Counted from the stretch's first letter, positions 8,117 to 17,409 are shown. The stretch is DNA of 64,000 nucleotides from DRWZ01 sp964601505 (GCA_964601505.1 CAZRNR010000006.1:1-64000), one strand, 5' to 3'. Translations and numbers: made by a program. Notes: a model not told the origin generated them from the sequence alone.

Positions 8117-8868
8117 CATATCGTTTCAACAAGAGTGCTATGCCTTAATCTCTCAAGATCTGTTTGAGGTAAATTCCCAAACTTTTTTTTCTCTGGGATT
8201 CTTGGTTTTGGGACCTCATCTGTATGAGAATACAAGATATCCTTTGAAAAACTGCCTTTTTTCAATATTTTATATTCAAGCCTTCTCAATAGAGAAAACA
8301 ATTCATCATCTACCAATTCACCTTCAGCAGATGAATCATTTATAAAAAAGATATTTCTTGGAGCTAGATTTTTAACAGATATAGCTGTTTCCGTATTGAA
8401 GCGATCCTTTTCTGTCTGCTTCCATATCTCACCTTCACACTTTATACAATAAAGGAAATAACCTATATCCGAGGTAAATATTATTAATTTCCCCCCGGAA
8501 ACCCTTGCAAAAAAAGGTGTCCCGAAGAAACTTATAATTTCGCTATGCCTCTCAACATTTGTAAAATCAATAAAAATCCTACCATAGAAGAAGGTAAGGT
8601 TATCTTTGAAAACACCAACCTTTGTTTCCTCATCTACTATCATTTCAATATTCTCCGATGGTTTATATAAACTCTGCTTTGTCAGGAAAAGTTTTGAGAA
8701 TCTCCCAGATTTCAGGAAAAAATCAAAATCTGGTAAAGCTATTGCGTTAATATTTTTCTGGGATATCCTGACCTCATTTTCTTTGATCGAAAGGATGGAG
8801 TTATTACCATCAATGTATTCTATATTCCAGCCAAGAGATAGAACTAACAAAAGAAGATTTTGAAGCAT
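8071..8868 (-). CDS. Uncharacterised exported protein, possibly FecR-like
   Basis: A 265-residue protein I cannot place firmly. The N-terminus MLQNLLLLVLSLGW looks like a short signal peptide, and most of the rest is predicted beta-rich (FFLKSGRFSKLFLTKQSL, VGVFKDNLTFFYGRIFIDF), reminiscent of FecR-type surface domains. The C-terminal 70 residues are more polar. It lies 32 bp downstream of the cyclic-nucleotide-binding protein gene on the same strand, so the two may be co-transcribed. Its 3' end overlaps proS by 46 bp tail to tail. Both frames look genuinely coding. Confidence 0.7.
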   Translation of the reverse strand: MLQNLLLLVLSLGWNIEYIDGNNSILSIKENEVRISQKNINAIALPDFDFFLKSGRFSKLFLTKQSLYKPSENIEMIVDEETKVGVFKDNLTFFYGRIFIDFTNVERHSEIISFFGTPFFARVSGGKLIIFTSDIGYFLYCIKCEGEIWKQTEKDRFNTETAISVKNLAPRNIFFINDSSAEGELVDDELFSLLRRLEYKILKKGSFSKDILYSHTDEVPKPRIPEKKKFGNLPQTDLERLRHSTLVETICYDLLKSGKSCDIKK

Positions 8869-8900
8869 TTTTTTATCTACTCTCCCTTCTTAAACGAATT

Positions 8901-9584
8901 TCAGATTCCTCTACCATCCTTCCTTTCTTCTTCTGCAAAGGCTGATATTATATCCGATATTTTGTCTTTTATAACTTCCATTTCTGCCGATGAGAGAGGA
9001 TTTTTTGAATAATATATCACAAGATCTTTTATAGCTTCCATCTTTCTTGAGGATACAAACCTTGATAATTTCTCTTGTGAATCTTTATTAGCAAGTATCA
9101 CAGCTAATTCCTTTTCCGATAAAAGTGATATAAACTTGCTTATCTTTTCTGGAGGGAGCTCGAGTATCTGTTGGAATAAATCTGAACCCTCAGTCTTTTC
9201 TTCCCTGATTTTTTTCCCAGTTTCCTTCTCGGCTCTAGTTTTCGAGAGTTTTTCAGTTGATTTCGCTACCCTTTCTGCAAGATTCACTATTATAGCCTTT
9301 GCCGTCTTTGGATATTTTGAAACTATTTCGTCTATCCCCCCGTTATATACAACTAGTTCACTTCTCTCAACAGCCTTACAAGTAGCTGTTCTTTTTGTCC
9401 CTAGTATCGCGCTTATCTCACCTATAGGAGAATTAGGCTTATCTACAATGCCTATCATATCATCTCCCTTATATATACCTATCTTCCCAGATACAAGGAA
9501 ATATATTGATTTTCCAGTTTCCCCTTCCCTTATTATCTCTTCTCCTTTTTCGTATATCAGAGTCCCCTTATGAGTTTTATGCAT
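8901..9584 (-). CDS. Cyclic-nucleotide-binding-domain protein with FliG-like helical tail
   Basis: A 227-residue protein. Residues about 5-110 form a cNMP-binding domain (GEEIIREGETGKSIYFLVSG, then PIGEISAILGTKRTATCKA, with RTAT at the phosphate-cassette position). No helix-turn-helix follows, so it is not a Crp-type regulator. A charged linker leads to a helical segment at about 140-220 (LPPEKISKFISLLSEKELAV, VIKDKISDIISAF) whose pattern recalls the C-terminal domain of FliG. That resemblance is by eye and tentative. The TATACT hexamer 6 bases before the ATG suggests a leaderless mRNA. A second cNMP-domain gene lies at 10178. Confidence 0.75.
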   Translation of the reverse strand: MHKTHKGTLIYEKGEEIIREGETGKSIYFLVSGKIGIYKGDDMIGIVDKPNSPIGEISAILGTKRTATCKAVERSELVVYNGGIDEIVSKYPKTAKAIIVNLAERVAKSTEKLSKTRAEKETGKKIREEKTEGSDLFQQILELPPEKISKFISLLSEKELAVILANKDSQEKLSRFVSSRKMEAIKDLVIYYSKNPLSSAEMEVIKDKISDIISAFAEEERKDGRGI

Positions 9585-9641
9585 ACTTTTAGTATATACA
9601 TTCTGTAAGCTTTTTATGCAATATTATCATATTTTTGATTT

Positions 9642-10034
9642 CTAATCTTCCTTTTTCAGTGGTCTTCTTCTTGAACAAGGCTCATCTATATTGTGAAACC
9701 ATCCAATTTCAGATTCTTCAAATATGCGGCAACATAGCATTACCTCATCTCCCTCAAATTGAGAGAGTATGTCAACTGTACCATGCTCAATGTCTCTAAG
9801 TATGACCGAATAACCTTCAAGTTGATTCATTATATCCCTGAGTTCTTTTCTTGTATTCATTATTTTATCAAGTACCCCATCTCTATCATACGGAGAATTT
9901 CTGAAATTAGCAACAAGGCGTGAAGCTTCAATGTGATATCTTGAATAATCGTGTGCTTTAGCTTTTATGTCTTTAACAATGGGGTGTATTTTCTTGATGA
10001 GAATTTGAGCTTCATCTATTGAGTATTTTTTCAT
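9642..10034 (-). CDS. DUF2203 family protein
   Basis: A 130-residue helical protein starting MKKYSIDEAQILIKKI at 10034. A longer open frame extends into the tRNA gene upstream and is rejected as a start. The C-terminal half matches the DUF2203 pattern: a statement that the protein covers something 'DIEHGTVDILSQFEGDEVML', then 'IGWFHNIDEPCSRRRPL'. Function is unknown. It directly follows tRNA-Met on the same strand with only 9 bp between them, so it is probably transcribed from the tRNA promoter. Confidence 0.8.
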   Translation of the reverse strand: MKKYSIDEAQILIKKIHPIVKDIKAKAHDYSRYHIEASRLVANFRNSPYDRDGVLDKIMNTRKELRDIMNQLEGYSVILRDIEHGTVDILSQFEGDEVMLCCRIFEESEIGWFHNIDEPCSRRRPLKKED

Positions 10035-10043
10035 AGTAAAGTA

Positions 10044-10115
10044 TGGCGACGGTGGGATTCGAACCCACGACACGGGGCTTATGAGACCCCTGCTCTACCT
10101 CTGAGCTACGTCGCC
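10044..10115 (-). tRNA. tRNA-Met (anticodon CAT), elongator type
   Basis: Complete cloverleaf on the minus strand: acceptor GGCGACG/CGTCGCC, D arm GCTC..GAGC-type, anticodon stem GGGGT/GCCCC with loop CTCATAA, T arm GTGGG-TTCGAAT-CCCAC, discriminator A. The loop CTCATAA and the paired 1-72 end fit elongator Met rather than initiator. A lysidine-modified Ile tRNA with the same CAT anticodon cannot be excluded by sequence alone. CCA is not encoded. Confidence 0.93.
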
Positions 10116-10177
10116 CTTAAATAAAAATATTTATGTAAAACATAACATCAAAAGCACAATATCAAAATAAAATCATC

Positions 10178-10708
10178 GTGGAGGTAATTAGCAAAACACG
10201 AGATAAAATCGAAAAAATAAGAAACATAAGTTTCTTCAAATATATAAGTAGCGAAGATTTTGCGGAAGCCGAGAAATACATAAGTATAATAAAGTTCAAA
10301 TCTGGAGAGGACATAGTTAGAGAAGGTGAAAGAGCAGGGGGTCTCTTTATAATTATTTCCGGTGTATGCAAAGTGATAAAGGGAAATGTTGAAGTCGGAA
10401 AAGTTAGAGCTGAGGAGTTCTTCGGAGAAGGAGAAATACTTCTTCAAAGTCCTGCCTACGCTACAATAAGAGCTGAATCTGATGAAGTTGAAGTCGTGTA
10501 TATGATAAGGGGCGGTATAGAGCAACTTGAAAGAAAAAACCCAAGATTTACATCTACATTATACAAACTGATTGCCAAGATAGAAATGAAAAGACTACTC
10601 ACCCTCGATAGAGAATATGTAGCGGTCATTGATAAACTTGAGAATATACAGAGAAAAGAAGAACTCAAAAAAATAAGAGAAAAAATGTTTGGTGAAATAA
10701 AAGAATAA
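10178..10708 (+). CDS. Cyclic-nucleotide-binding-domain protein
   Basis: A 176-residue protein with a cNMP-binding domain at about 20-120 (SGEDIVREGERAGGLFIIIS, then FFGEGEILLQSPAYATIRAE) and a helical tail lacking a helix-turn-helix. It shares domain type with the product of 8901-9584, on the opposite strand just beyond tRNA-Met, and the two may be diverged paralogues or work together. The start is uncertain. GTG at 10178 is the only usual start codon in frame, but GGAGGT overlaps it at 10180-10185, and TAAAAT lies only 4 bases upstream. The ligand is unknown. Confidence 0.8.
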   Translation: MEVISKTRDKIEKIRNISFFKYISSEDFAEAEKYISIIKFKSGEDIVREGERAGGLFIIISGVCKVIKGNVEVGKVRAEEFFGEGEILLQSPAYATIRAESDEVEVVYMIRGGIEQLERKNPRFTSTLYKLIAKIEMKRLLTLDREYVAVIDKLENIQRKEELKKIREKMFGEIKE

Positions 10709-10730
10709 ATAAAATAAAAATAATAAAAAT

Positions 10731-12206
10731 CTATAATCTTCCATAAGTCTGGCAAAGAGACCTTATCTTCTGAGCCAAATCCCCATATTCAAAATTATAC
10801 GGTATCTTCCATAACCAATTTCCCTCTTTAGTTCCTGGTGTGTTCATACGAGCATCGCTCCCGATAAAGTCCTGCATCTGAATTATAGCGAATTTTGAAA
10901 CAGATGAAAAAGCTAACCTTATCATCTCCCATGAGACCTGACTTTCATCAATTTTCCTACCAATGTAGGAAAAAAAATTGTTTTTTGTTCTATCATCTAA
11001 ACTTCTGAACCAAGCTATCGCGGGCGGGTTATCATGCGTTCCAATATAGCAAGCAGAGTTTGCAGAATAGTTATGAGGTAAGTATTCACTATTTTTATCG
11101 TAAAAAGCAAATTCAAGAACTTTCATCCCAGCAAACCCGAATTTATCCCTTATGTACTTTACATCTTCAGTAATGAAACCAAGATCTTCAACTATTATTC
11201 TTTCTCTGCTAATTATTCCCAAAACTCTTTTGAAAAATTTTTCCGATGGTACTTTACACCATCTACCATTTACAGCTGTCTTCTCACCAAAAGGTACTTC
11301 CCAGAAAGCTATAAAGCCCCGGAAATGATCTAATCTTATAATATCATAAATAGAACTGTAAAACTCAAGCCTTCTTGCCCAAAATTCAAAGTTTGTACTT
11401 TCAAGCTTCTCCCAGTCATATAATGGATTCCCCCAAAGCTGTCCAGTTTCACTGAAGAAATCAGGTGGAACACCAGCTACATATTTCGGAACTAAATTTA
11501 TATCTAACTTAAAAATCTCCGGATTACACCACACATCACAACTATCATAAGATGGGTATATTGGCACATCACCTATAATCAAAACTCCTTTTGATTTTGC
11601 ATATTTCCTCAGTTCATCCCACTGCTCAAAGAATATAAACTGCTCAAATTTGAAAAACTCTATCTGTTCCCTCATAGAATCCTTAAGGTTGCGTATATTT
11701 TTTCTTAACTTAATATCTTCATCGCACTGGTGCCATTCCCTTCCACCTTCTGTTCTTATCGCTTGTAGTAAAGCATAGTCTTCAAGCCAAAAAGAATTCC
11801 TTTCACAAAAGAAATCAAATCTTCCACTACTTTTGACCCTCCGATGTGATTCTTCATAAGCTTTCATCAACAGATACCTTTTGTATCTATATACAAAATC
11901 GTAGTCTATTTTATCTGATCCAATCTGATGCGATAGCTCACTTCTATCTTTTATATATCCTTTTTCAAAAAGTTTTTCCGGACTTATAAATATGTAATTT
12001 CCGGCAAAAAGAGACAAAGAGTGATATGGAGAGTTATAGAAAGCAGGAGATGTTGGACCAATTGGTAATACCTGCCATAAAGATATACCAGCTTCTGAGA
12101 GAAAATCAATAAATCTAAAGGCACTATACCCTAAGTCTCCTATTCCGTACTCCGAGGGGAGAGATGCGATGTGCAACAAAACTCCGGCCTTTCTATCGAA
12201 AAACAT
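10731..12206 (-). CDS. malQ: 4-alpha-glucanotransferase (amylomaltase, GH77)
   Basis: Transfers alpha-1,4-glucan segments in glycogen or maltodextrin metabolism. About 491 residues, typical of bacterial MalQ. N-terminal motif RKAGVLLHIASLPSEYGIGD, and the GH77 signatures LWQVLPIGPTSP, YPSYDSCDVWCNPEIF, IRLDHFRGF (catalytic Asp), IVEDLGFI (catalytic Glu) and GTHDNPPAIAW (transition-state Asp) are all visible. The frame is open upstream to 12269, but family alignment favours the ATG at 12206, which leaves 7 bp after tatD; the longer form would overlap tatD by 56 bp. No other glycogen genes are in the window. Confidence 0.93.
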   Translation of the reverse strand: MFFDRKAGVLLHIASLPSEYGIGDLGYSAFRFIDFLSEAGISLWQVLPIGPTSPAFYNSPYHSLSLFAGNYIFISPEKLFEKGYIKDRSELSHQIGSDKIDYDFVYRYKRYLLMKAYEESHRRVKSSGRFDFFCERNSFWLEDYALLQAIRTEGGREWHQCDEDIKLRKNIRNLKDSMREQIEFFKFEQFIFFEQWDELRKYAKSKGVLIIGDVPIYPSYDSCDVWCNPEIFKLDINLVPKYVAGVPPDFFSETGQLWGNPLYDWEKLESTNFEFWARRLEFYSSIYDIIRLDHFRGFIAFWEVPFGEKTAVNGRWCKVPSEKFFKRVLGIISRERIIVEDLGFITEDVKYIRDKFGFAGMKVLEFAFYDKNSEYLPHNYSANSACYIGTHDNPPAIAWFRSLDDRTKNNFFSYIGRKIDESQVSWEMIRLAFSSVSKFAIIQMQDFIGSDARMNTPGTKEGNWLWKIPYNFEYGDLAQKIRSLCQTYGRL

Positions 12207-12213
12207 ATAAAAT

Positions 12214-12972
12214 TCAACGCAGAAAAATTCTTTCAAAATTCCTGATGAAAACCTGCGATAGCTCCTCAAAACTTTCCTCCCTTATCTCAGATATTTTTTC
12301 AACGACGAACCTCACATAAGACGGTTCATTCTCTCTACCCCTGACAGGGGAAAGAAAAGGAGAATCAGTTTCTACGATAGTTTTTTCTATATCAGATACC
12401 TTTAAACACCTTTGTATTTTTTTAGAGTATGTTACCATACCCGAAAAGGAGGTGAAAAAACCGTTATCTTGTGCCTTTTTGAGTTCAAATTCACTCCAAC
12501 TGAATGAATGGAAAACAGCACTTTTACACTCAAATTTCTTCAACATGTCAAAACATACATCAAAGGCTGAACCATATTTATGATTTACCCCCCTTGTGTG
12601 TATGACCAAAGGTTTCCCAGTTCTTAAAGCTAAACATATATGAAACCTGAAAAGTTCAATTTGTTTCTCTATTTCATTCACATCTTCTGTTCTATAAAAA
12701 TCAAGACCAGTTTCTCCTATAGCGACAACCTTTGCCTCTTTGGAAAAATCCTCCACATATTTCAGATCCTCCTCCTTCCATCTACTAAGCGGATGTATTC
12801 CGACAGAGCAAAAGACATTATCAAAGCTCTCAGATATATCCAAAATCTTTCGATTATCATCTGACTCAACCGCAACGCATAGTATATACTTGACTCCATT
12901 ATCCAGAGCCCTACTAACAGCTTCTTTAGGTCCAATAGATAGGAACTGCAGGTGAGCATGAGAATCTACCAT
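12214..12972 (-). CDS. tatD: TatD family metal-dependent hydrolase
   Basis: A 252-residue TIM-barrel hydrolase of the TatD/YcfH family (metal-dependent 3'-5' DNase activity or D-aminoacyl-tRNA deacylase activity in family members). Metal-ligand motifs are visible: VDSHAHLQF at the N-terminus, GETGLDFYR near 90, VIHTRG near 125, HSFSWSEFE near 150, and ETDSPFL near 200. It is the first gene of a likely tatD-malQ pair. Despite the name it has no established role in Tat export, and the tatC gene is 47 kb away. Confidence 0.92.
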   Translation of the reverse strand: MVDSHAHLQFLSIGPKEAVSRALDNGVKYILCVAVESDDNRKILDISESFDNVFCSVGIHPLSRWKEEDLKYVEDFSKEAKVVAIGETGLDFYRTEDVNEIEKQIELFRFHICLALRTGKPLVIHTRGVNHKYGSAFDVCFDMLKKFECKSAVFHSFSWSEFELKKAQDNGFFTSFSGMVTYSKKIQRCLKVSDIEKTIVETDSPFLSPVRGRENEPSYVRFVVEKISEIREESFEELSQVFIRNFERIFLR

Positions 12973-13004
12973 AACAGGAAAATGATTAAATAAATATTTT
13001 ACAA

Positions 13005-13682
13005 GTGAGTATAGTAAAAAGATTAAATCAGATTTTTCATTTCAACGATTCAATTTCAAAAATACTGCGTATGCAAAAAGTCTTTGTTTCAGATATAGCA
13101 GACTCAATACACTGCGAATGGAAAAAAATCCTTGAAAAAATGTATGGTAAGAAAATAAATAAAGCAATGAAAATGGGAACAAAAATACACGAAGAATATT
13201 TTTCATACAATGTAAAAGATCCGGATAAGGCGGAAGAGAAAATGGCAAACGGAGAACCTGTTGAATTCTCATCTAAGGTGAATTTTATAGACCGCAATAG
13301 AAAAATTATAGTTTCAGGCCAAGTTGATTCTGCTACCTTTGAAAAAGACCATATAGTGAAAATAGTTGAACTGAAAACAAGAAAAGAGTTGAAAATTTAT
13401 AACTCAGACATAATTCAAGCGGGAACATATGCTCTTTGCTTTGAGAAAATGTTAAAAAAAACACTAGATGATCTTGAAATACAGATAAAAGTGAAGCTGA
13501 GGGAATCAAACCAAGAGCATCTAGAGCAATACAAGTTTGGCGATATCAGAAAATATGTTCTAGAGAAAGTTGAAAAGAACCTTGATTTTTGGGCTAATAT
13601 GAGAGAACCAAAAATAGCAGATTCTTTATCTATATGCCAGATTTGCAGCTTTTTTAAAATTTGCGATAAAAAGAAAATATGA
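13005..13682 (+). CDS. Cas4/RecB-like PD-(D/E)XK nuclease with Fe-S cysteines
   Basis: A 225-residue protein with the Cas4/AddB-type exonuclease core: H62 (GTKIHE), D108 (SGQVDS), E122-x-K124 (VELKTRK) and Q138/Y142 (QAGTY). Four cysteines are placed as in Cas4 and AddB: C37 near the N-terminus and C211, C214, C220 (CX2CX5C) at the C-terminus, predicting a 4Fe-4S cluster. There is no CRISPR array, cas1 or cas2 in the window, so this is probably a housekeeping or orphan Cas4-like nuclease. The start is either GTG at 13005 or ATG at 13071; C37 is retained either way. The next gene overlaps by 4 bp (ATGA). Confidence 0.8.
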   Translation: MSIVKRLNQIFHFNDSISKILRMQKVFVSDIADSIHCEWKKILEKMYGKKINKAMKMGTKIHEEYFSYNVKDPDKAEEKMANGEPVEFSSKVNFIDRNRKIIVSGQVDSATFEKDHIVKIVELKTRKELKIYNSDIIQAGTYALCFEKMLKKTLDDLEIQIKVKLRESNQEHLEQYKFGDIRKYVLEKVEKNLDFWANMREPKIADSLSICQICSFFKICDKKKI

Positions 13683-14869
13683 AAAAGATCAGAGTTCTAT
13701 TCGTTCATAACTACTATCAATTCAGGGGTGGAGAAGACGAAATGGCAGACCTTGATACAAAATTGCTCGAAAAAAATGGTCACGATGTTTTCTTCTTTTG
13801 GAAACACAATAAAGAGATAAATAATTATTCGCCTACTGAAAAGATATCTTTGGTCCTAAAACCTACTTTTTCTCTCCAGATCTATTTTAAGATATTGAAG
13901 ATCATCAGTGAATTCAGACCCGATGTAATTCACATAAATAATTTCTTCCCATTAATATCTCCTTCGGTAATATATGCTGGCTTGAGAAAAAAGGTCCCAG
14001 TTGTCATGTCATTACACGACTTCAGATTGATATGTGCAAACGGTCTTCTTTTAAGAAATTCAAAGATATGTGAAAAATGCTTTGATTCTCCAATATTCAG
14101 TCTGATTTATGGTTGCTACAGAAACTCAAGAACTCAAACTTTTCCAGTATATCTTATGATATCACTCCACAAAGTGCTAGATACATGGAGTAAAGGCATC
14201 TCAGCTTTCATCACTCCTTCTGATTTTGTGAGAAGAAAGTTTATAGATGCTGGATTTGCTGCAAACAAAATATTCGTCAGACCGAACTATGTTGAAGATG
14301 ATTTCGTAAGGAGATTTGAGAACAGAGGGTTTCAAAAGGGCAATTACTTTGTTTTTGTTGGTAGGTTGAGCGAGGAGAAGGGAATCAAGATCTTACTTTC
14401 CGCGTGGGACATACTTAAGAAGGAAAATTTGAGATTTAAACTCAAGATAGCAGGAGATGGACCACTTATGGGATATGTCAGAGCAAAAGCACGCGAAAAT
14501 GATCTTGTAGAGGTACTCGGTTTTGTAAAGAAAGAGAATTTGGTTGGAGTTATAGCTGAAGCCAAAGCTATGATTGTTCCATCTATATGGTATGAAGTTT
14601 TTGGGAGAACAGTTATAGAATCTTATGCTTTGGGAACACCTGTCCTTGCTAGCAAAATAGGAGCACTGAAAGATATAGTGATAGATGGTGTAACGGGAGC
14701 ACTCTTTGAACCAACTCCTCAGAACATAATCGGAAAGATCAAAAATACAACACCAGAGGAGATAAAATCATGGGGCCAGAACGCAAGGAAAGAATATCTA
14801 AATAAATACACAGAAGAAATAGCTTACAATAATCTCATAGCAATATATGAAAGCGTTGTAAATACATAA
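13679..14869 (+). CDS. Glycosyltransferase family 4 (group 1)
   Basis: A 396-residue GT-B glycosyltransferase. The N-terminal domain has HNYYQFRGGEDEMADLD. The C-terminal GT4 nucleotide-sugar-binding domain has FVGRLSEEKGIKILLSAW, KIAGDGPL, VEVLGFVKKENL and the E-x7-E motif region YEVFGRTVIESYALGTPVLA. Probably adds a sugar during surface polysaccharide or lipopolysaccharide assembly. It overlaps the nuclease gene by ATGA, so translation is likely coupled, though the two functions look unrelated. A converging SLBB export gene follows 87 bp downstream, which fits an envelope-polysaccharide neighbourhood. Donor and acceptor cannot be read from sequence. Confidence 0.9.
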   Translation: MKKIRVLFVHNYYQFRGGEDEMADLDTKLLEKNGHDVFFFWKHNKEINNYSPTEKISLVLKPTFSLQIYFKILKIISEFRPDVIHINNFFPLISPSVIYAGLRKKVPVVMSLHDFRLICANGLLLRNSKICEKCFDSPIFSLIYGCYRNSRTQTFPVYLMISLHKVLDTWSKGISAFITPSDFVRRKFIDAGFAANKIFVRPNYVEDDFVRRFENRGFQKGNYFVFVGRLSEEKGIKILLSAWDILKKENLRFKLKIAGDGPLMGYVRAKARENDLVEVLGFVKKENLVGVIAEAKAMIVPSIWYEVFGRTVIESYALGTPVLASKIGALKDIVIDGVTGALFEPTPQNIIGKIKNTTPEEIKSWGQNARKEYLNKYTEEIAYNNLIAIYESVVNT

Positions 14870-14956
14870 TTATTAAAAAAAGATTGCATGGAGAATGAGA
14901 ATATTTTTATAAGCTTTCAAAAACTATTTTGGAAAACTTATCATAACAGCACAACA

Positions 14957-17293
14957 TCACTTAAGAGCATTTAGCATAAGAGCACCAGCTGTAAGCCCCT
15001 GAAAAGAAACGGAAAGCACATCTCTTATAATGTACCAAGTTTCGTAAGGAATCACTACACGCGGAGGGACAACTATCGTATCTCCGGGATTGACTTTTGA
15101 TAAATTTGTATCTGCTTGACCATTTGCCCTTATTATGAATACTTCTGACTTGTTGGCATACTTCGTATATCCACCAGACAATTCAACATAGAATTTTACT
15201 CCTTTATCTGGTACATAGGAGAATGTCGCAGGATTTTTCACTTCCCCAGCAACTATGACATGCGATGGAATCTGTGGAATTAATACAGCATCATCTGGTT
15301 GAAGCTCTATATTGTACTTTGAATCCTTTAATTTTTCAAGATCCCTATCAATTTTCAATACAATTCTCCCTGTGAATTCAGATAACTCCATAATATATCT
15401 CATCAACCTCACTCTATCAGATAGATCCCCCGGTTGCCTGATAGGAGTTCCACCCATCTGGACATACTGAGAAGATTCTCCAATTATATCCTTTGTGAGC
15501 AATTGGGTTACCAGGTCTATTCTTCTCATCTGTTCATACTTCAGTGCCTGCCTCGTGAAAATAATTCCGTCAGTGTAAGCTCTATCTGTAAATCCCCCAG
15601 CTTTTTTCAGAAGATCGTAAAGCCTATCACCTTTCTGCACCATATATTTCCCCGGAAATAAAACCTCCCCAGATACACTGACCTGTATGAACTGTGGAAC
15701 TTCATTTTCTGGAGGTGGAAAAATCGTTATCCTGTCGTAAGGCAATATTATCTCATCTTTTAGTAGATCAATTATGGCATTTAGATCTTTTTTCCTTGTC
15801 TCCTCCGGTATTTTCTTGTAGATTTTGGTTTCTTTACCATTTTCATATCTTATTATCTCATAAGCATACGGAGAATTTATTGAAGTAAATCCACCAGATA
15901 GCATAATTGCGTCTTTCAACGTCATATTCTCAACATAAGGTATTTTCTGAGGCTTTCTTACATAACCTGACACGAAAATGTATTTATCTTCTTGTTCTGC
16001 GAATAATGGATAAACTTCAACAAAATCTCCATCTACAAGCTCCTGGGACGATAGTATATTCTCTCTGTTTTCATCTCCTACGATTATATCCAAAATGTTT
16101 CCTCTTCTGTCGACCGAAAGTCTCTTTATTCTTATTCTAAACTTACCCTGCGCTGGTATAAATCCGCCAGATAGTGTTACAGCATCTTTGAGACTAATTT
16201 TCTCACCAATCATTTCGTATATACCTGGGGACTTAACTGATCCGGAGATTGCGAATGTAGAACCCACTCGTGGAACAAATACCACATCCCATGCTTTAAG
16301 AGTGACCCCACTCAGGGCTCCCTCCGACACTCCCCCAAATATAAGGTCATACAGGTCTATCCTTGCAAAAAACTTACCATCCCTTCTTATCTCTATGTTT
16401 CTCAAGGAACCTGAATTCTTTATACCTCCTGCCTCCTGTATTGCTTCAAACGGAGAGAGCGTCCCAGAAAGTATTATAACCCCCGGATTTCTTACCTCAC
16501 CAACAACAACAACAGGTATTGACTTTAATGATGATAAGGATACCGCAACCTCAACATCTCCAAGAACCCTCCTGACTGCTGATCTTACAATTTCAGAAGC
16601 TGACTCCAGCGTCATACCACCAACAGACACTGGTCCAACTAAAGGTATAAAAACCCTACCGTCGTGTAAGATAGTTACCATCATAGGGAACGAGAGAACA
16701 TCCGGCAATTTGACTCTTCCCCATACATATAAAAATAGAGAATCCCCAGGACCCAATGTATAGCCCTGAGATATAAACTGAGTCGAAATTTTTTTATCTG
16801 GACGGGCGTAGGTTAAATCGTAGCCGATCTGCCTCAGAACCTCAGTTTTTATTCCAAGTTCTGGTCCAGCAGAATAAAATTTTTCCAATATCGGAATCTC
16901 CCTTATTATCTCAAGATAGCGCCTCATAATATATCTTTCAAGATCAATTGGATTGGTTATAAGGTATAATTCATCCAAAAAATCAATAGAGCTGATAATA
17001 TCTTTTTGTGATAGAATAACCAGGAGTTTCTCCAAAGTAGATTTTGATATTTTATCCGAAATTGAAGCAAGAATCTTTTTCTTTTCTTCCGGAAGAAGAT
17101 TGTAGATATCCGATTCTCTAAGAAGCTTTGATTTTTCTATGTTTTTATGCAATGGTGAAAAAGTGTCCATTTCTTCTTCTTGAGCAAGACCTCTTGTTTC
17201 TTGAACAAGACCTCCCGTTTCACCTTGAGCATATGCCGAAATCAAAAAGATCTGCACTACACACAAAAACAACGATATATTCTTTTTCAGCAT
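14957..17293 (-). CDS. Polysaccharide export protein with Wza-type domain and multiple SLBB repeats
   Basis: A 778-residue exported protein. Residues 1-22 form a signal peptide (MLKKNISLFLCVVQIFLISA). A short Glu/Gly-rich linker containing a 7-residue repeat follows, then a helical region to about 170. A polysaccharide-export domain (YTLGPGDSLFLYVWGRV, DGRVFIPLVGPV) is at about 180-260. About five SLBB-type domains follow, beginning VVVGEVRNPGV, FAISGSVKSPG, IFVSGYVRKP, VSVSGEVLFPG and VIVAGEVKNPA. It likely forms the outer-membrane or periplasmic channel for capsule or exopolysaccharide. It lacks the usual neighbouring wzc-type kinase; manC and an initiating transferase are elsewhere in the window. 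Confidence 0.92.
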   Translation of the reverse strand: MLKKNISLFLCVVQIFLISAYAQGETGGLVQETRGLAQEEEMDTFSPLHKNIEKSKLLRESDIYNLLPEEKKKILASISDKISKSTLEKLLVILSQKDIISSIDFLDELYLITNPIDLERYIMRRYLEIIREIPILEKFYSAGPELGIKTEVLRQIGYDLTYARPDKKISTQFISQGYTLGPGDSLFLYVWGRVKLPDVLSFPMMVTILHDGRVFIPLVGPVSVGGMTLESASEIVRSAVRRVLGDVEVAVSLSSLKSIPVVVVGEVRNPGVIILSGTLSPFEAIQEAGGIKNSGSLRNIEIRRDGKFFARIDLYDLIFGGVSEGALSGVTLKAWDVVFVPRVGSTFAISGSVKSPGIYEMIGEKISLKDAVTLSGGFIPAQGKFRIRIKRLSVDRRGNILDIIVGDENRENILSSQELVDGDFVEVYPLFAEQEDKYIFVSGYVRKPQKIPYVENMTLKDAIMLSGGFTSINSPYAYEIIRYENGKETKIYKKIPEETRKKDLNAIIDLLKDEIILPYDRITIFPPPENEVPQFIQVSVSGEVLFPGKYMVQKGDRLYDLLKKAGGFTDRAYTDGIIFTRQALKYEQMRRIDLVTQLLTKDIIGESSQYVQMGGTPIRQPGDLSDRVRLMRYIMELSEFTGRIVLKIDRDLEKLKDSKYNIELQPDDAVLIPQIPSHVIVAGEVKNPATFSYVPDKGVKFYVELSGGYTKYANKSEVFIIRANGQADTNLSKVNPGDTIVVPPRVVIPYETWYIIRDVLSVSFQGLTAGALMLNALK
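17180..17221 (-). repeat. Two tandem 21-bp repeats inside the SLBB gene
   Basis: Bases 17180-17200 and 17201-17221 are near-identical 21-bp units (three substitutions), with a partial third unit after them. They encode a 7-residue repeat (ETGGLVQ/ETRGLAQ) in the linker just after the signal peptide. The unit is a multiple of 3, so copy-number change would keep the frame. Confidence 0.85.
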
Positions 17294-17409
17294 GCATACT
17301 ATGTTTATCTTGGGCTATAAAATAAGCTAAAAATCAGCTTTTAAAAGATCGGAAGAAAACATATCAATTCACCTCATACCATTATCTAGGAAGGATAAAA
17401 TTAAAATCA

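Noticed and set aside
16095..16763. 222-codon open frame antisense to the SLBB export gene
   Set aside because: The opposite strand has clear SLBB and polysaccharide-export motifs; the antisense frame is Ser/Thr/Pro-rich shadow coding.
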